From: Bacteroidales bacterium UBA1309
GTDB lineage: Bacteria > Bacteroidota > Bacteroidia > Bacteroidales > Dysgonomonadaceae
Assembly (NCBI GenBank): GCA_002307185.1
Contig: DBTT01000011.1
Location: 76,013 to 140,012, forward strand
DNA length: 64,000 nucleotides
Reading direction: 5' to 3'
Shown: piece after piece, positions 18,814-27,076 of the stretch
Position numbering within the stretch: position 1 is the stretch's first letter
How the letters are laid out: the number at the start of each line of letters is the position of its first letter
Made by a program: the position numbers and the translations under genes
The notes under the pieces: model-generated
What the model saw: only the letters and a program-made list of their open reading frames with translations
Database searches by the model: none
What the model was told of the DNA's origin: nothing

Positions 18814-19719
18814 TTATCTTTTTATTTGATCGAACATGGCTATGAGCTTTTCCAATTCCTCGTTCGACTTAAACGGTATTGTGATTTTACCTTTTCCTTT
18901 CTCGTTACAAACAAATTGCACCTTTGAGCTAAAGAAAGAGGATAGATGTTGTTTTAACAATTCAAATTCTTCAGGAGTCTGAACGTTGCTGATCCCTTTT
19001 TTGGGAAGAATGGGCTTCGCCTCTTTCAAAGCGTCTTGAAGCGATTCCCCCTTGTTGAGTTTTCTTGCAATATCTTCAACTTTTCTGACAGACAGGCCAT
19101 CCTTGATAATCAGCTCATAAAGCTCTAATTGGTCGGATGTATTATCGATATTCACAAGTGTCCGGGCATGCCCCATGTCGATCTTCTTGTTCTTAATCCC
19201 TATCTGCACTTCTGCCGGGAGTCTAAGCAACCGGACATAATTGGCGATAGTTGTCCTATTTTTACCGATACGCTCACTGAGCTGTTCTTGCGTCAAACTA
19301 TTCTTTTCGAGCAAATTCTGGTATGCCAAAGCAATTTCGATTGAATTCAGGTCTTCTCTTTGGATATTCTCGATCAAAGCCATTTCCATGACCACCTCAT
19401 CTTCTAGAGTTCGCACATAAGCCGGAATAGTTTTCAACCCAGCCAACTGTGATGCACGGAAACGCCTTTCCCCAGCTATAATTTGATAATTATCTTCTGA
19501 AATTTTTCTTAGAGCTATCGGTTGGATGATTCCCAACTGCTTGATCGACACGGAAAGTTCTGCCAACGCATCCTCATCAAAAGTACGGCGTGGCTGATCG
19601 GGATTGGGGTGTATCTTATCCAACTCAATCTCATTGATTGAGGATGACCCTCCGACATTGACTTCTTCAATTGTGATAAGCGCATCAAGGCCTCTTCCTA
19701 ATACTGTTTTTTTTGTCAT
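18814..19719 (-). CDS. parB: Chromosome partitioning protein ParB
   Basis: A ParB/Spo0J-family DNA-binding CTPase of about 301 residues. Visible are the ParA-contact N-terminus (KKTVLGRGLDALI), the ParB/Srx box (NPDQPRRTFDEDAL, then GERRFRASQLAGL), and the parS-reading helix-turn-helix around EQLSERIGKNRTTIANYVRLL. The last ~50 residues would be the dimerisation domain. The ATG at 19719 (MTKKTVLGRG) is preferred over 19728. It starts 27 nt after parA. No consensus parS palindrome was seen in the window. Confidence 0.96.
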   Translation of the reverse strand: MTKKTVLGRGLDALITIEEVNVGGSSSINEIELDKIHPNPDQPRRTFDEDALAELSVSIKQLGIIQPIALRKISEDNYQIIAGERRFRASQLAGLKTIPAYVRTLEDEVVMEMALIENIQREDLNSIEIALAYQNLLEKNSLTQEQLSERIGKNRTTIANYVRLLRLPAEVQIGIKNKKIDMGHARTLVNIDNTSDQLELYELIIKDGLSVRKVEDIARKLNKGESLQDALKEAKPILPKKGISNVQTPEEFELLKQHLSSFFSSKVQFVCNEKGKGKITIPFKSNEELEKLIAMFDQIKR

Positions 19720-19746
19720 TTGATACAAAATTGGGAAAACACAAAA

Positions 19747-20511
19747 CTAAGCATTTTTTTCGATAATCTCCTTAGCCAACTGCATGTGATTTATTGTTCC
19801 CTTCGATAAAGCATCATAAACCAAAACTGGTTGGGCAAAACTTTGGGACTCGCTCAACTTCACATTTCGTTGGATTACGGTGGTAAAGACCAATTCTTGG
19901 AAATGCCTCTTCACTTCTTCATAAATTTGATTGGCTAAACGCAAACGGGCATCGTACATCGTCAGCAGGAAGCCTTCAATTTCAAGAGAAGGGTTGAGCT
20001 TCGACTTTATAATCTTGATCGTATTCAATAATTTACTAATCCCTTCCAATGCAAAATATTCGCATTGCACAGGAATAATCACGGAGTCAGCAGCCGTCAG
20101 GGCATTCACCGTGGTTAATCCCAAGGAAGGGGAACAATCGATAAGGATGAAATCATATTGTTCCTTGAGCGAATGTAGCACCATAGAGAGTCTTCTTTCT
20201 CTATTTTCAAGGTTCAACATTTCAAGTTCTGCCCCCACCAAGTTAATATGCGATGGGATTATCTCCAATCGTTCAAACTCAGTCTTTAAAATAGTATCCG
20301 GCAATATTTTTCCAGAAATCAGGCATTCATATATCGTATTTTTCACCTGTTTGATATCAATCCCTAAGCCCGAGGAAGCATTTGCCTGGGGGTCGGCATC
20401 CACCACTAACACTTTCTTTTCAAGTGTGGCTAAAGATGCTGCAAGGTTGATCGTTGTGGTAGTTTTGCCAACGCCACCTTTCTGATTTGCTAAAGCGATA
20501 ATTTTACCCAT
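19747..20511 (-). CDS. parA: Chromosome partitioning ATPase ParA/Soj
   Basis: A 254-residue Walker-type ATPase that works with ParB in origin segregation. The deviant Walker A is KGGVGKTTT at residues ~11-19, followed by VLVVDADPQANAS (A') and FILIDCSPSLG (Walker B). The ATG at 20511 (MGKIIALANQKGG) is the family start; the longer form from 20538 adds nine unconserved residues. It is first in the parA-parB-DUF5683-mltD operon. Confidence 0.96.
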   Translation of the reverse strand: MGKIIALANQKGGVGKTTTTINLAASLATLEKKVLVVDADPQANASSGLGIDIKQVKNTIYECLISGKILPDTILKTEFERLEIIPSHINLVGAELEMLNLENRERRLSMVLHSLKEQYDFILIDCSPSLGLTTVNALTAADSVIIPVQCEYFALEGISKLLNTIKIIKSKLNPSLEIEGFLLTMYDARLRLANQIYEEVKRHFQELVFTTVIQRNVKLSESQSFAQPVLVYDALSKGTINHMQLAKEIIEKNA

Positions 20512-20639
20512 ATTGATTCCTATATATTTAGATGGCAAATTAAAGAATAAATTACCGTATATGAATGTTAATTATATCCAACAATTCATTTATTGTTCAA
20601 AACTTATCCTATTTGTTAATTATTCATCGGCGCTTAATA

Positions 20640-20676
20640 CAAAAAATCACCTCTTCCAATTAAAAAAGGAAGAGGT
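20640..20676 (-). terminator. Terminator after the TPR gene
   Basis: ACCTCTTCC (20649-20657) pairs with GGAAGAGGT (20668-20676), a 9-bp stem with a 10-nt loop. Leftward it is followed by GATTTTTTG, so it is a standard intrinsic terminator for the gene ending at 20736. Confidence 0.85.
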
Positions 20677-20735
20677 AACTTCTCTAAATCTGATTCAACT
20701 TTATCCGATCAATATGACTGGAAGAAGGTGTTATT

Positions 20736-22364
20736 TTATTTTTTATTCAAATCTGCCAATATCGCTTTCGCTGTTTGATTTTCAGGGTCAATCGACAAGA
20801 GCTTATTGCAATAATCAATACTGTTTGCTTTATCTGCTTTAAGATAATAGTAATAACACAGGTATCGATAGCTTTCTGTCAATTCAGATTTATTGTTAGT
20901 TGCGGCACCATCCTTGGCTGTAACAACAGCTACGGTTTGCTCATAATACGGCTTGGCCAATCCTTCGGTAGTTTCAGGGTCAAGCATGGCATTTGTGCGA
21001 GCTCTCCACAAATACCCTAAATAAGTATCTGGCTTACGCACAGACACGGTAGCAAAAGCCTGATCGGCATTCATTAGGTACGACTTTTGTATTTCTTTTG
21101 CCGATACACTTATGGAGTCCTTCAAACCACTTGCCGCATAATAGTAATACCGTCCCATATTATAGAAATCAGTAGTTTCCAACAAAGTAGTATCGGCTTT
21201 AGTCACATATTTATTATAATATTCGGCGGCTTCGGCATACTTATTCGATTCGGAAAAAGCCGAAGCAATATCCTTATATACAGACACCTTCGAAGGATCT
21301 ATTGCAATAGCAGCATTGTATTGATCTACGGCAGAAGTCAATTGATTATTTTTCGCCAATATATCGCCATATGTCATGTAGTCCTGAAGGATCTTATCTG
21401 CATTTTTTGCATCCAAGCTGAAAAACTTCTGAGCTACGGGCAAAGCTTCCACATACTTCTTAGAATCGGCAAGGCTGTACATATAAAGCCTGTTGAGCAC
21501 GAAATTATTGGGTTCAATTGCCAAGCCTTCTTTCAGGAGAAGGATTGCCTCATCGTATTTTTTTGTGAAGTAATAATCTGATGCAAATTTAGTTATGTCT
21601 GCAACAGAGTATGTTTTGTGTTTAAAATACTGTTGATATGCCTCGATTGCTTGGGCATAAAATCCATTCGTAGTGTAAATCTTACCCAAATCACGGTATG
21701 CAATGGAATAATTAGGATTGATTTCCAATACTTTTTTCAGTTTTTCGATAGCCAATTCCGAGTTGATTCCTTCGTAAACTTTAGCTGATTTCAAATAAGC
21801 CAACGTGTAATTCGGGTCAAAATAATTAGCCATATCGTATTTGCCAGCGGCTTCACCTGGATTGCCCTTAGATTCTAAAATTTCACCTTGTAAAACATAT
21901 GGAAGTGGAGATTTTTTATCAATCTTTAAGGCATCCTCTATTTTTTGATTGGCCTTAGCCTCATCTCCGTTGACAAAATACGCCTCTGCGATTGCAACAT
22001 TCACAGAAACATCCTTTTTGTTCTTCTTCAAGGCAGAGGAAAAAGCGTCTTCCGCCTCTTTCTCGTTGCCTGATTTCAGATAAAGCTTGCCTAAGCCTAC
22101 ATAAGCAAGCGAATATTCAGGATCTACTGCGATTGCTTTATTGTAAAAATCCTTAGCCACATCTAATTTTCCTCCGGAGTAAGCTATCTCTCCCAAGTAA
22201 TAGTTTGAAGCAGCAGGAGTTTGGGCAACTTCATTTGAAAAAATCTGCTTTGCGATTTGTAATTCACCCGTCCTCAAATAATCGACACCCAAGCTTTGAG
22301 TTTGAGCAACAACCGAAGTCAAGAACAATGATGACAAAACTGTAAATAAAAATTTTTTCTTCAT
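20736..22364 (-). CDS. Tetratricopeptide-repeat exported protein
   Basis: A 542-residue protein with a signal peptide (LSSLFLTSVVAQTQ) and TPR-like 34-residue helical pairs along most of its length, e.g. YLGEIAYSGGKLDVAKDFYN, LGKLYLKSGNEKEAEDAF, LGKIYTTNGFYAQAIEAY. It likely acts as a scaffold in the periplasm or at the outer membrane. It starts 24 nt after the PstS-like lipoprotein, so the two probably share a transcript and perhaps a role. The binding partner cannot be told from sequence. Confidence 0.85.
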   Translation of the reverse strand: MKKKFLFTVLSSLFLTSVVAQTQSLGVDYLRTGELQIAKQIFSNEVAQTPAASNYYLGEIAYSGGKLDVAKDFYNKAIAVDPEYSLAYVGLGKLYLKSGNEKEAEDAFSSALKKNKKDVSVNVAIAEAYFVNGDEAKANQKIEDALKIDKKSPLPYVLQGEILESKGNPGEAAGKYDMANYFDPNYTLAYLKSAKVYEGINSELAIEKLKKVLEINPNYSIAYRDLGKIYTTNGFYAQAIEAYQQYFKHKTYSVADITKFASDYYFTKKYDEAILLLKEGLAIEPNNFVLNRLYMYSLADSKKYVEALPVAQKFFSLDAKNADKILQDYMTYGDILAKNNQLTSAVDQYNAAIAIDPSKVSVYKDIASAFSESNKYAEAAEYYNKYVTKADTTLLETTDFYNMGRYYYYAASGLKDSISVSAKEIQKSYLMNADQAFATVSVRKPDTYLGYLWRARTNAMLDPETTEGLAKPYYEQTVAVVTAKDGAATNNKSELTESYRYLCYYYYLKADKANSIDYCNKLLSIDPENQTAKAILADLNKK

Positions 22365-22388
22365 CTTTTTCTTTAATTTGATTATGTT

Positions 22389-23339
22389 TTAAAATTTATC
22401 TTTCAATGAAATCAATCTCATTGGCTTTGTAGCCGGCACGAGACCTGTTTTTAAAATTATCCTCTGCCCGGTATCTCCCCCTACAAACGAGGCAAATCCA
22501 GCAGGAAGCCCTCCCCTGACATCTGTAAGCAACATATATACATTTCTCACGAGCGGATAGTACCCTAGGGCCAAGTATGCGGCATAAGGTTTATAACTTT
22601 CGTCCGCAAAAGCTGGATACTCCAAGCTCACGGACATCACGCGTATTTTATCATCAAAAGTCAAATTAGTTGTATCTCTAGGATTACTAATCCAACTAAC
22701 TCCAATGATACCCAGTGCGTTTGGCGTTTTCGAAACAAAATCCAAAACTTCCTCGCTATTTTTCAACGACCTCAAACTACTAGCCAATGGAGTTCCTCCT
22801 CCAATGGAATCTTTCAAGTACCTGACTGTGCTGGAATTCGGGTTATCGAAAACAACCCGAATAATATCCGAATTTTTAGATTTAGAAACAGGATTAATCT
22901 CATTCCATTTCGTGATTTTGCCTGCTAATATTTTTTTCAACGCTTGAATACTTATCAGCGAATCCTGGTTTGTCTTGTTTATTATTAAGGCCACCCCATC
23001 CGTGGCTACTTTTAAAGAACGAAGCGTTCTCTTTTTCTCTTTTATCGTGTTTTTTTCGGGTTCTGTCAATTCCCTATATGTAAATGCCAACCGGATGCTA
23101 TCCTTAAGCATCAAATTGATTATGCTGACTTCGTCTATAAAGACAGGCGTTAGCTTTGCCTCGCTGTATTTCGATTCATAAACCTCAATCTCCTGATTAA
23201 TGACTTTCGAAAAATTCTCGTCGCAAGTAATGAGTGCAGAACCACTCGTTTCGGTATCCGTCCTTGTTACTCTTGACTTAGTACAAGAAGTCAAAAACAA
23301 GGCATAGAAAGTCAAACATATATATATCAGCTTTTTCAT
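22389..23339 (-). CDS. PstS-like phosphate-binding lipoprotein
   Basis: A 316-residue substrate-binding lipoprotein; signal peptide with lipobox LTSC (C19). The type II periplasmic-binding fold of the PstS family is suggested by VATDGVALIINK, ILAGKITKWNEI and NPNSSTVRYLKDSIGGG, which match the phosphate-binding loops. It is close in length to PstS. No pstCAB permease genes are nearby; it lies with a TPR gene next to the TonB energy module, so it may not feed an ABC transporter. Whether it binds phosphate is inferred from the family only. Confidence 0.82.
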   Translation of the reverse strand: MKKLIYICLTFYALFLTSCTKSRVTRTDTETSGSALITCDENFSKVINQEIEVYESKYSEAKLTPVFIDEVSIINLMLKDSIRLAFTYRELTEPEKNTIKEKKRTLRSLKVATDGVALIINKTNQDSLISIQALKKILAGKITKWNEINPVSKSKNSDIIRVVFDNPNSSTVRYLKDSIGGGTPLASSLRSLKNSEEVLDFVSKTPNALGIIGVSWISNPRDTTNLTFDDKIRVMSVSLEYPAFADESYKPYAAYLALGYYPLVRNVYMLLTDVRGGLPAGFASFVGGDTGQRIILKTGLVPATKPMRLISLKDKF

Positions 23340-23421
23340 TGTTGAATCAAATAATGAACCACTTTTTGTGTATTTGAATGATAAAATCGGTTTTTGCTTA
23401 ATCGAGAGAACATATATTTTG

Positions 23422-23429
23422 CAAAGTTA
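23422..23429 (-). promoter_or_regulatory. -7 box TAACTTTG for PstS-like gene
   Basis: CAAAGTTA on the plus strand reads TAACTTTG leftward, about 80 nt before the ATG. No -33 element at the right distance. Confidence 0.4.
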
Positions 23430-23551
23430 ACCTCAAACAACTAAAACAGACTTTTTATCACTGATTACCTCCTTTTGGATGAATTATGGTTGACAAAAGT
23501 AATGAAATCTATCAACCAAAACATATCATAAATCTATAAAAACTTTTAATT

Positions 23552-23743
23552 TCATTGTTTCCAAAGTCGAAAAGCCCTAAAAATGCCATAAATAAATAGC
23601 AACACACCAATAATAATGGCAAATGGTCGGGATAAAGCCAAGGGATTGATAATGGCAAACACATATGACATAGCGAGGTATATCAACACCATTAATATGC
23701 CAAATATCATCCGGATAGTATTTGAATTTTTGAGTAATCGCAT
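23552..23743 (-). CDS. Small two-helix membrane protein
   Basis: A 63-residue protein with two hydrophobic segments (about residues 13-34 and 38-54) and basic ends (MRLLKNSN and FRAFRLWKQ). Similar short proteins are found just downstream of tonB in Bacteroidales, but I know of no function. A strong hairpin terminator lies between tonB and this gene, so it may be expressed at a low read-through level or from its own unseen promoter. The ATG at 23743 gives a well-formed N-terminus. Confidence 0.7.
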   Translation of the reverse strand: MRLLKNSNTIRMIFGILMVLIYLAMSYVFAIINPLALSRPFAIIIGVLLFIYGIFRAFRLWKQ

Positions 23744-23757
23744 TTTAGTGTTTTTTT

Positions 23758-23803
23758 ATTGAAAAAAGAGAAGATGCTTTATTAAATAAGTATCTTCTCT
23801 TTT
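23758..23803 (-). terminator. Terminator after tonB
   Basis: AAAAGAGAAGAT (23764-23775) pairs perfectly with ATCTTCTCTTTT (23792-23803). The inner bases can extend the stem. Read leftward it ends in a run of T, 35 nt beyond the tonB stop. Confidence 0.8.
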
Positions 23804-23837
23804 ATGAAGGTTATAGAATCGAACTACATTCACATTA

Positions 23838-24656
23838 TTATTGAAGTCTGAAGGAAACTGGTAAGGTGTAATACACTGGTACGTTCCTACCGTTTTGTTT
23901 TCCCGGAATCCATTTAGGCATGCCCTTTACCACACGGATAGCTTCCTTGTCGCAAGAAGGGTCCAAACCTTTGAGAACGTTTACGTCTGTTATATCGCCA
24001 GTTTTGCTTACAACAAAACGAAGGGTTACACGACCTTGAATACCATTTTCTGCAGCTATAGTCGGATACTTGATGTTTTTAGACAAATAAGCCATCAATT
24101 CTCTTTCTCCACCTGGGAACTGGGGCATTTGTTCAACGCCAACAAACGGTTTTTCTTCTTCTTCCTGAACCACAACTTTGTTGTCTTTCAAGTCTGCAAT
24201 ATCAATACCGTGCTTGTCATCAGTGCCTTTTACATCTGCAACAGAAACTGTCACTTTCGATTCATTCAACTCATCCTGAGATTTCATCTGATCATCCTTG
24301 TTGATTTTTTCTTCAGTGATTTCAGGAGGAGTAAATTTGATAGTGCTTTTCAAAGGTGGAGGCGGCGGTGCCGTTTCCTGTTTGATCTTGTCTTGTTCCT
24401 TCACCTCATCTTCCATCTTCAAATTCGAAAGCTCGGTGACATCCGATACATTTTCTGTATGTAATCCGGCTTTCACTGCTTCGATCAGGTATGGAATCGC
24501 TAATAGCGCAACAACAAAGATCAACATACCCACCAAGGCCATATAGTGCCTTTTCTGCGAAGTCTGGCGCATACGGTAAGCACCGTATTCCTTGTTTTTC
24601 CCTTCAAATATAATATCAGTCCAAGCCGACGAAGTCAAATTTATATCTTTTGCCAT
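23838..24656 (-). CDS. tonB: TonB energy transducer
   Basis: A 272-residue periplasm-spanning protein that passes proton-motive energy from ExbB/ExbD to outer-membrane receptors. It has a cytoplasmic N-terminus with the family stretch FEGKNKEYGAYRMR, one membrane helix at ~39-58, a short proline-rich segment (APPPPPL) and an acidic linker, and a C-terminal TonB domain at ~185-272 (GRVTLRFVVSKTGDITDV, YYTLPVSFRLQ). It is the last gene before a terminator in the operon exbB-exbD-exbD-tonB. The window also encodes two TonB-dependent receptors it could serve. Confidence 0.93.
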   Translation of the reverse strand: MAKDINLTSSAWTDIIFEGKNKEYGAYRMRQTSQKRHYMALVGMLIFVVALLAIPYLIEAVKAGLHTENVSDVTELSNLKMEDEVKEQDKIKQETAPPPPPLKSTIKFTPPEITEEKINKDDQMKSQDELNESKVTVSVADVKGTDDKHGIDIADLKDNKVVVQEEEEKPFVGVEQMPQFPGGERELMAYLSKNIKYPTIAAENGIQGRVTLRFVVSKTGDITDVNVLKGLDPSCDKEAIRVVKGMPKWIPGKQNGRNVPVYYTLPVSFRLQ

Positions 24657-24683
24657 ATTGAATGTTATTTAAAAATTTGACAA

Positions 24684-25334
24684 CTATTTACTTGCTGCCT
24701 GTTTAGACAAAGATCCACCTGTTTCAAGGTTTTGAACCAAGTATTTGTCTCCTTCGGTCAAATCAACAATTGCATATTTACCAATAGAACAAATTTGCAT
24801 CTCGTCCAACACATCGACCAAATTTGAATAAGTGGCTCCATCCGTAGGTTTGATAATAACAACTTGTCCAGCATCGTCATTTTTAATTTCTTTGGATTGC
24901 TTTTTGAAGTCGTCTTCAGAAATTTGTTTCTTTGCTTTCAAGTCCCTCAGCTTTCTCATACGATTCACGAGAACCGCATTGCGTTCGATCAGCATCTTTC
25001 GCAACCCTTGAGGCCCATAGTTCGTAAGAGCCAAGGAGTTGGGATCAGTATAATTAGGTTTTCCAAAGTAATAATAGACTTTGTTTTTTTCACCTAAAAT
25101 AACTGTAATAGCCTTTGTATCCTCCACCTTATTTTTGTCTTCTTTCTTCACTTCATCCTTTGTAGGCAAGATAAGATCCATTGCTTGTGGCTTGCTCAAT
25201 GTTGTACAAAACATAAAGAAAGTGATCAGCAACATGTTCATGTCCACCATCGGAGTAAAGTCCACTCGAAGGGTATGCTTTTTGGGTTTGCCTTTTTTTG
25301 CTTCCCCGCCATCACCGGTATTTACTTCTGCCAT
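24684..25334 (-). CDS. exbD: ExbD/TolR family protein (second copy in operon)
   Basis: A 216-residue inner-membrane proton-channel subunit. The membrane helix near residues 28-48 contains the conserved aspartate (TPMVDMNMLLITFFMFC). The periplasmic part is longer than E. coli ExbD (141 residues), with a charged insert around KKEDKNKVEDTK and KQISEDDFKKQSKE; the final region (VDVLDEMQICSIGKYAIVDL) fits the ExbD fold. It lies between another exbD and tonB. The two copies differ clearly, so this is an old paralogue pair and not a recent duplication. Confidence 0.9.
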   Translation of the reverse strand: MAEVNTGDGGEAKKGKPKKHTLRVDFTPMVDMNMLLITFFMFCTTLSKPQAMDLILPTKDEVKKEDKNKVEDTKAITVILGEKNKVYYYFGKPNYTDPNSLALTNYGPQGLRKMLIERNAVLVNRMRKLRDLKAKKQISEDDFKKQSKEIKNDDAGQVVIIKPTDGATYSNLVDVLDEMQICSIGKYAIVDLTEGDKYLVQNLETGGSLSKQAASK

Positions 25335-25375
25335 ATCTTTTTATGATTTATAAATTAATAATTTGATATACACAG

Positions 25376-25981
25376 CTATACTGCCGGCATTCCCTTCAAT
25401 GTAGTTATCAGATTGAAACGGTTTGCTTTAATATCCTGAAGAGTACTAAACACTGATTTGATCAAAGGATATGGAGTCGTTTGATCCGACTTCACAGCTA
25501 TTTTCAAATTTTCGTTTACGGCCTGCCCATACTGTATCCACTTTTTCAACTGATTATTGGTGCTATCCGAAGGAACGCCATTGGCCTTCAATACTTCATC
25601 TTGCTCAGACACGCTCATGTCCAAAAATTTGGGCAAAGCTGAAATCGGCACACCGATAGTTGGTTGACTAAGGAATGATTTCTTCTGCTTATCAGTAAAC
25701 TGAATTTTAAATTCTTGCGATACTTTATCCAAAATGGCTAATTTATCTGCTGGGCGGTCAAAGTTCAAATACACATGCCCTTTGGGAGAAACCAAGATCG
25801 TCAGCAAATTGCTTTCCGGAATCTTAATATCGACCACAGAGCTTGGCGTTGTCACCTGTACTGGTTCCTTTGGCAAGAATGTAGCTGTAAGCATGAAGAA
25901 TGTAAGCAAAAGCACAGTCACATCACTCATCGCTGTCATATCGATGAATGTGCTATGTTTTTTTGTTTTTACTTTCGACAT
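25376..25981 (-). CDS. exbD: ExbD/TolR family protein (first copy in operon)
   Basis: A 201-residue ExbD/TolR protein with one membrane helix near residues 17-37 (DMTAMSDVTVLLLTFFMLTA) that includes the functional aspartate. The periplasmic domain carries an insert (LKKWIQYGQAVNENLKIA) and ends in the usual C-terminal fold (PLIKSVFSTLQDIKANRFNL). It starts 64 nt after exbB and precedes the second exbD by 41 nt. Two ExbD proteins in one operon are a standing feature of Bacteroidota TonB systems and may form mixed complexes. Confidence 0.9.
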   Translation of the reverse strand: MSKVKTKKHSTFIDMTAMSDVTVLLLTFFMLTATFLPKEPVQVTTPSSVVDIKIPESNLLTILVSPKGHVYLNFDRPADKLAILDKVSQEFKIQFTDKQKKSFLSQPTIGVPISALPKFLDMSVSEQDEVLKANGVPSDSTNNQLKKWIQYGQAVNENLKIAVKSDQTTPYPLIKSVFSTLQDIKANRFNLITTLKGMPAV

Positions 25982-26045
25982 ATTTCTACTGTTTTAATTT
26001 TTTATAGAGTGGAATTGTTTTGAAATTCCACAAATTATTTCAAAA

Positions 26046-26846
26046 TTATTTTCCTAAATGTTTAGTGGTGTAGGTTTGGCCAATAGCAAAACCGACTTCA
26101 TCAACAGCATTGGTAATATTTTGAACTGATCCAGAGAAATATCCGTAAGAAATAATAGCCAAAGCACCAGTAGCAATACCAGTAGCTGTGTTATAAAGGG
26201 CTTCGGAAATACCGACAGCCAATTTGGTTGAGTCAGGAGCACCTTCGTTACCCATAGCAGCAAATGACTTGATCATCCCAAGTACCGTACCCAACAACCC
26301 GAACAATGTACCCAAAGTGGAGATAGTAGCAATTACTGATAGGTTTTGCTCCAATGTAGGCAATTCCAATGCTGTTGCTTCTTCAATTTCTTTTTGGATG
26401 ATAGATGCTTTTTCGTCATTGTTCAAATTCGTAATGCTTTCTACATCTTCGTAACGGATAAGACCTGCACGTAGAATACTTGCCACAGCTCCTTTTTGAG
26501 CATCACACAACTGACGAGCACCTGCAATATCACCTGCTTCTAATTTAGCTTTAGCTTGTTCAACGAACTTCACCAAGTTGCCTTTACCTTTAGCACGGTT
26601 CAAAGCAAAAAGACGTTCGAAAGAAAGGGCTATTACCGTAAGCAACAGTGTTAAAATGATAGGCACAACAAATCCTCCTTGATAGATTGCACCAAATGGA
26701 TTAAGTGGGTGATCTTTTTCATCGAAATTCATACTGTTACCAAAATACCCAAAGAAAACGGAAAAAGCTACAATTGCACAAAACAAAATCACAATGCCAG
26801 CTGATGCCCCACGTGTTTTTTTTACTTTTTTTTCGTTAGTTCCCAT
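26046..26846 (-). CDS. exbB: ExbB/TolQ/MotA family proton channel
   Basis: A 266-residue inner-membrane protein. Three membrane spans are visible: ~17-38 (GIVILFCAIVAFSVFFGYF), ~57-78 (VVPIILTLLLTVIALSFERL), and a C-terminal pair around 160-225 that contains the MotA/TolQ/ExbB signature (TISTLGTLFGLLGTVLGMI and VGISEALYNTATGIATGA). It energises TonB together with the two ExbD proteins downstream and leads the operon; a two-element promoter is found about 140 nt upstream. Confidence 0.94.
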   Translation of the reverse strand: MGTNEKKVKKTRGASAGIVILFCAIVAFSVFFGYFGNSMNFDEKDHPLNPFGAIYQGGFVVPIILTLLLTVIALSFERLFALNRAKGKGNLVKFVEQAKAKLEAGDIAGARQLCDAQKGAVASILRAGLIRYEDVESITNLNNDEKASIIQKEIEEATALELPTLEQNLSVIATISTLGTLFGLLGTVLGMIKSFAAMGNEGAPDSTKLAVGISEALYNTATGIATGALAIISYGYFSGSVQNITNAVDEVGFAIGQTYTTKHLGK

Positions 26847-26976
26847 AATGATAAAAATTGATTTTTGAATTAAATTTGAATAATTGTTTATTTAAAGATT
26901 AATTGATTCCAAGTATCAGTTCAAGTAACAAACGCCCTGCAAGATGACAAGGCAAAGCTTTTACTATACAAACGTG

Positions 26977-27007
26977 CAAATGTAAAATTATTATTGGTTA
27001 GTTTCAA
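26977..27007 (-). promoter_or_regulatory. Promoter of exbB-exbD-exbD-tonB operon
   Basis: Read leftward, TTG (27005-27007), 20-nt spacer, TACATTTG (26977-26984). This is a two-element Bacteroidota promoter with a leader of about 125 nt. Confidence 0.6.
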
Positions 27008-27076
27008 TTTTTAAGACATAAAAAAACTTATAATTATGCATTCAGACACGAAACCCTGAAAAAAAAATCCAAAAAG

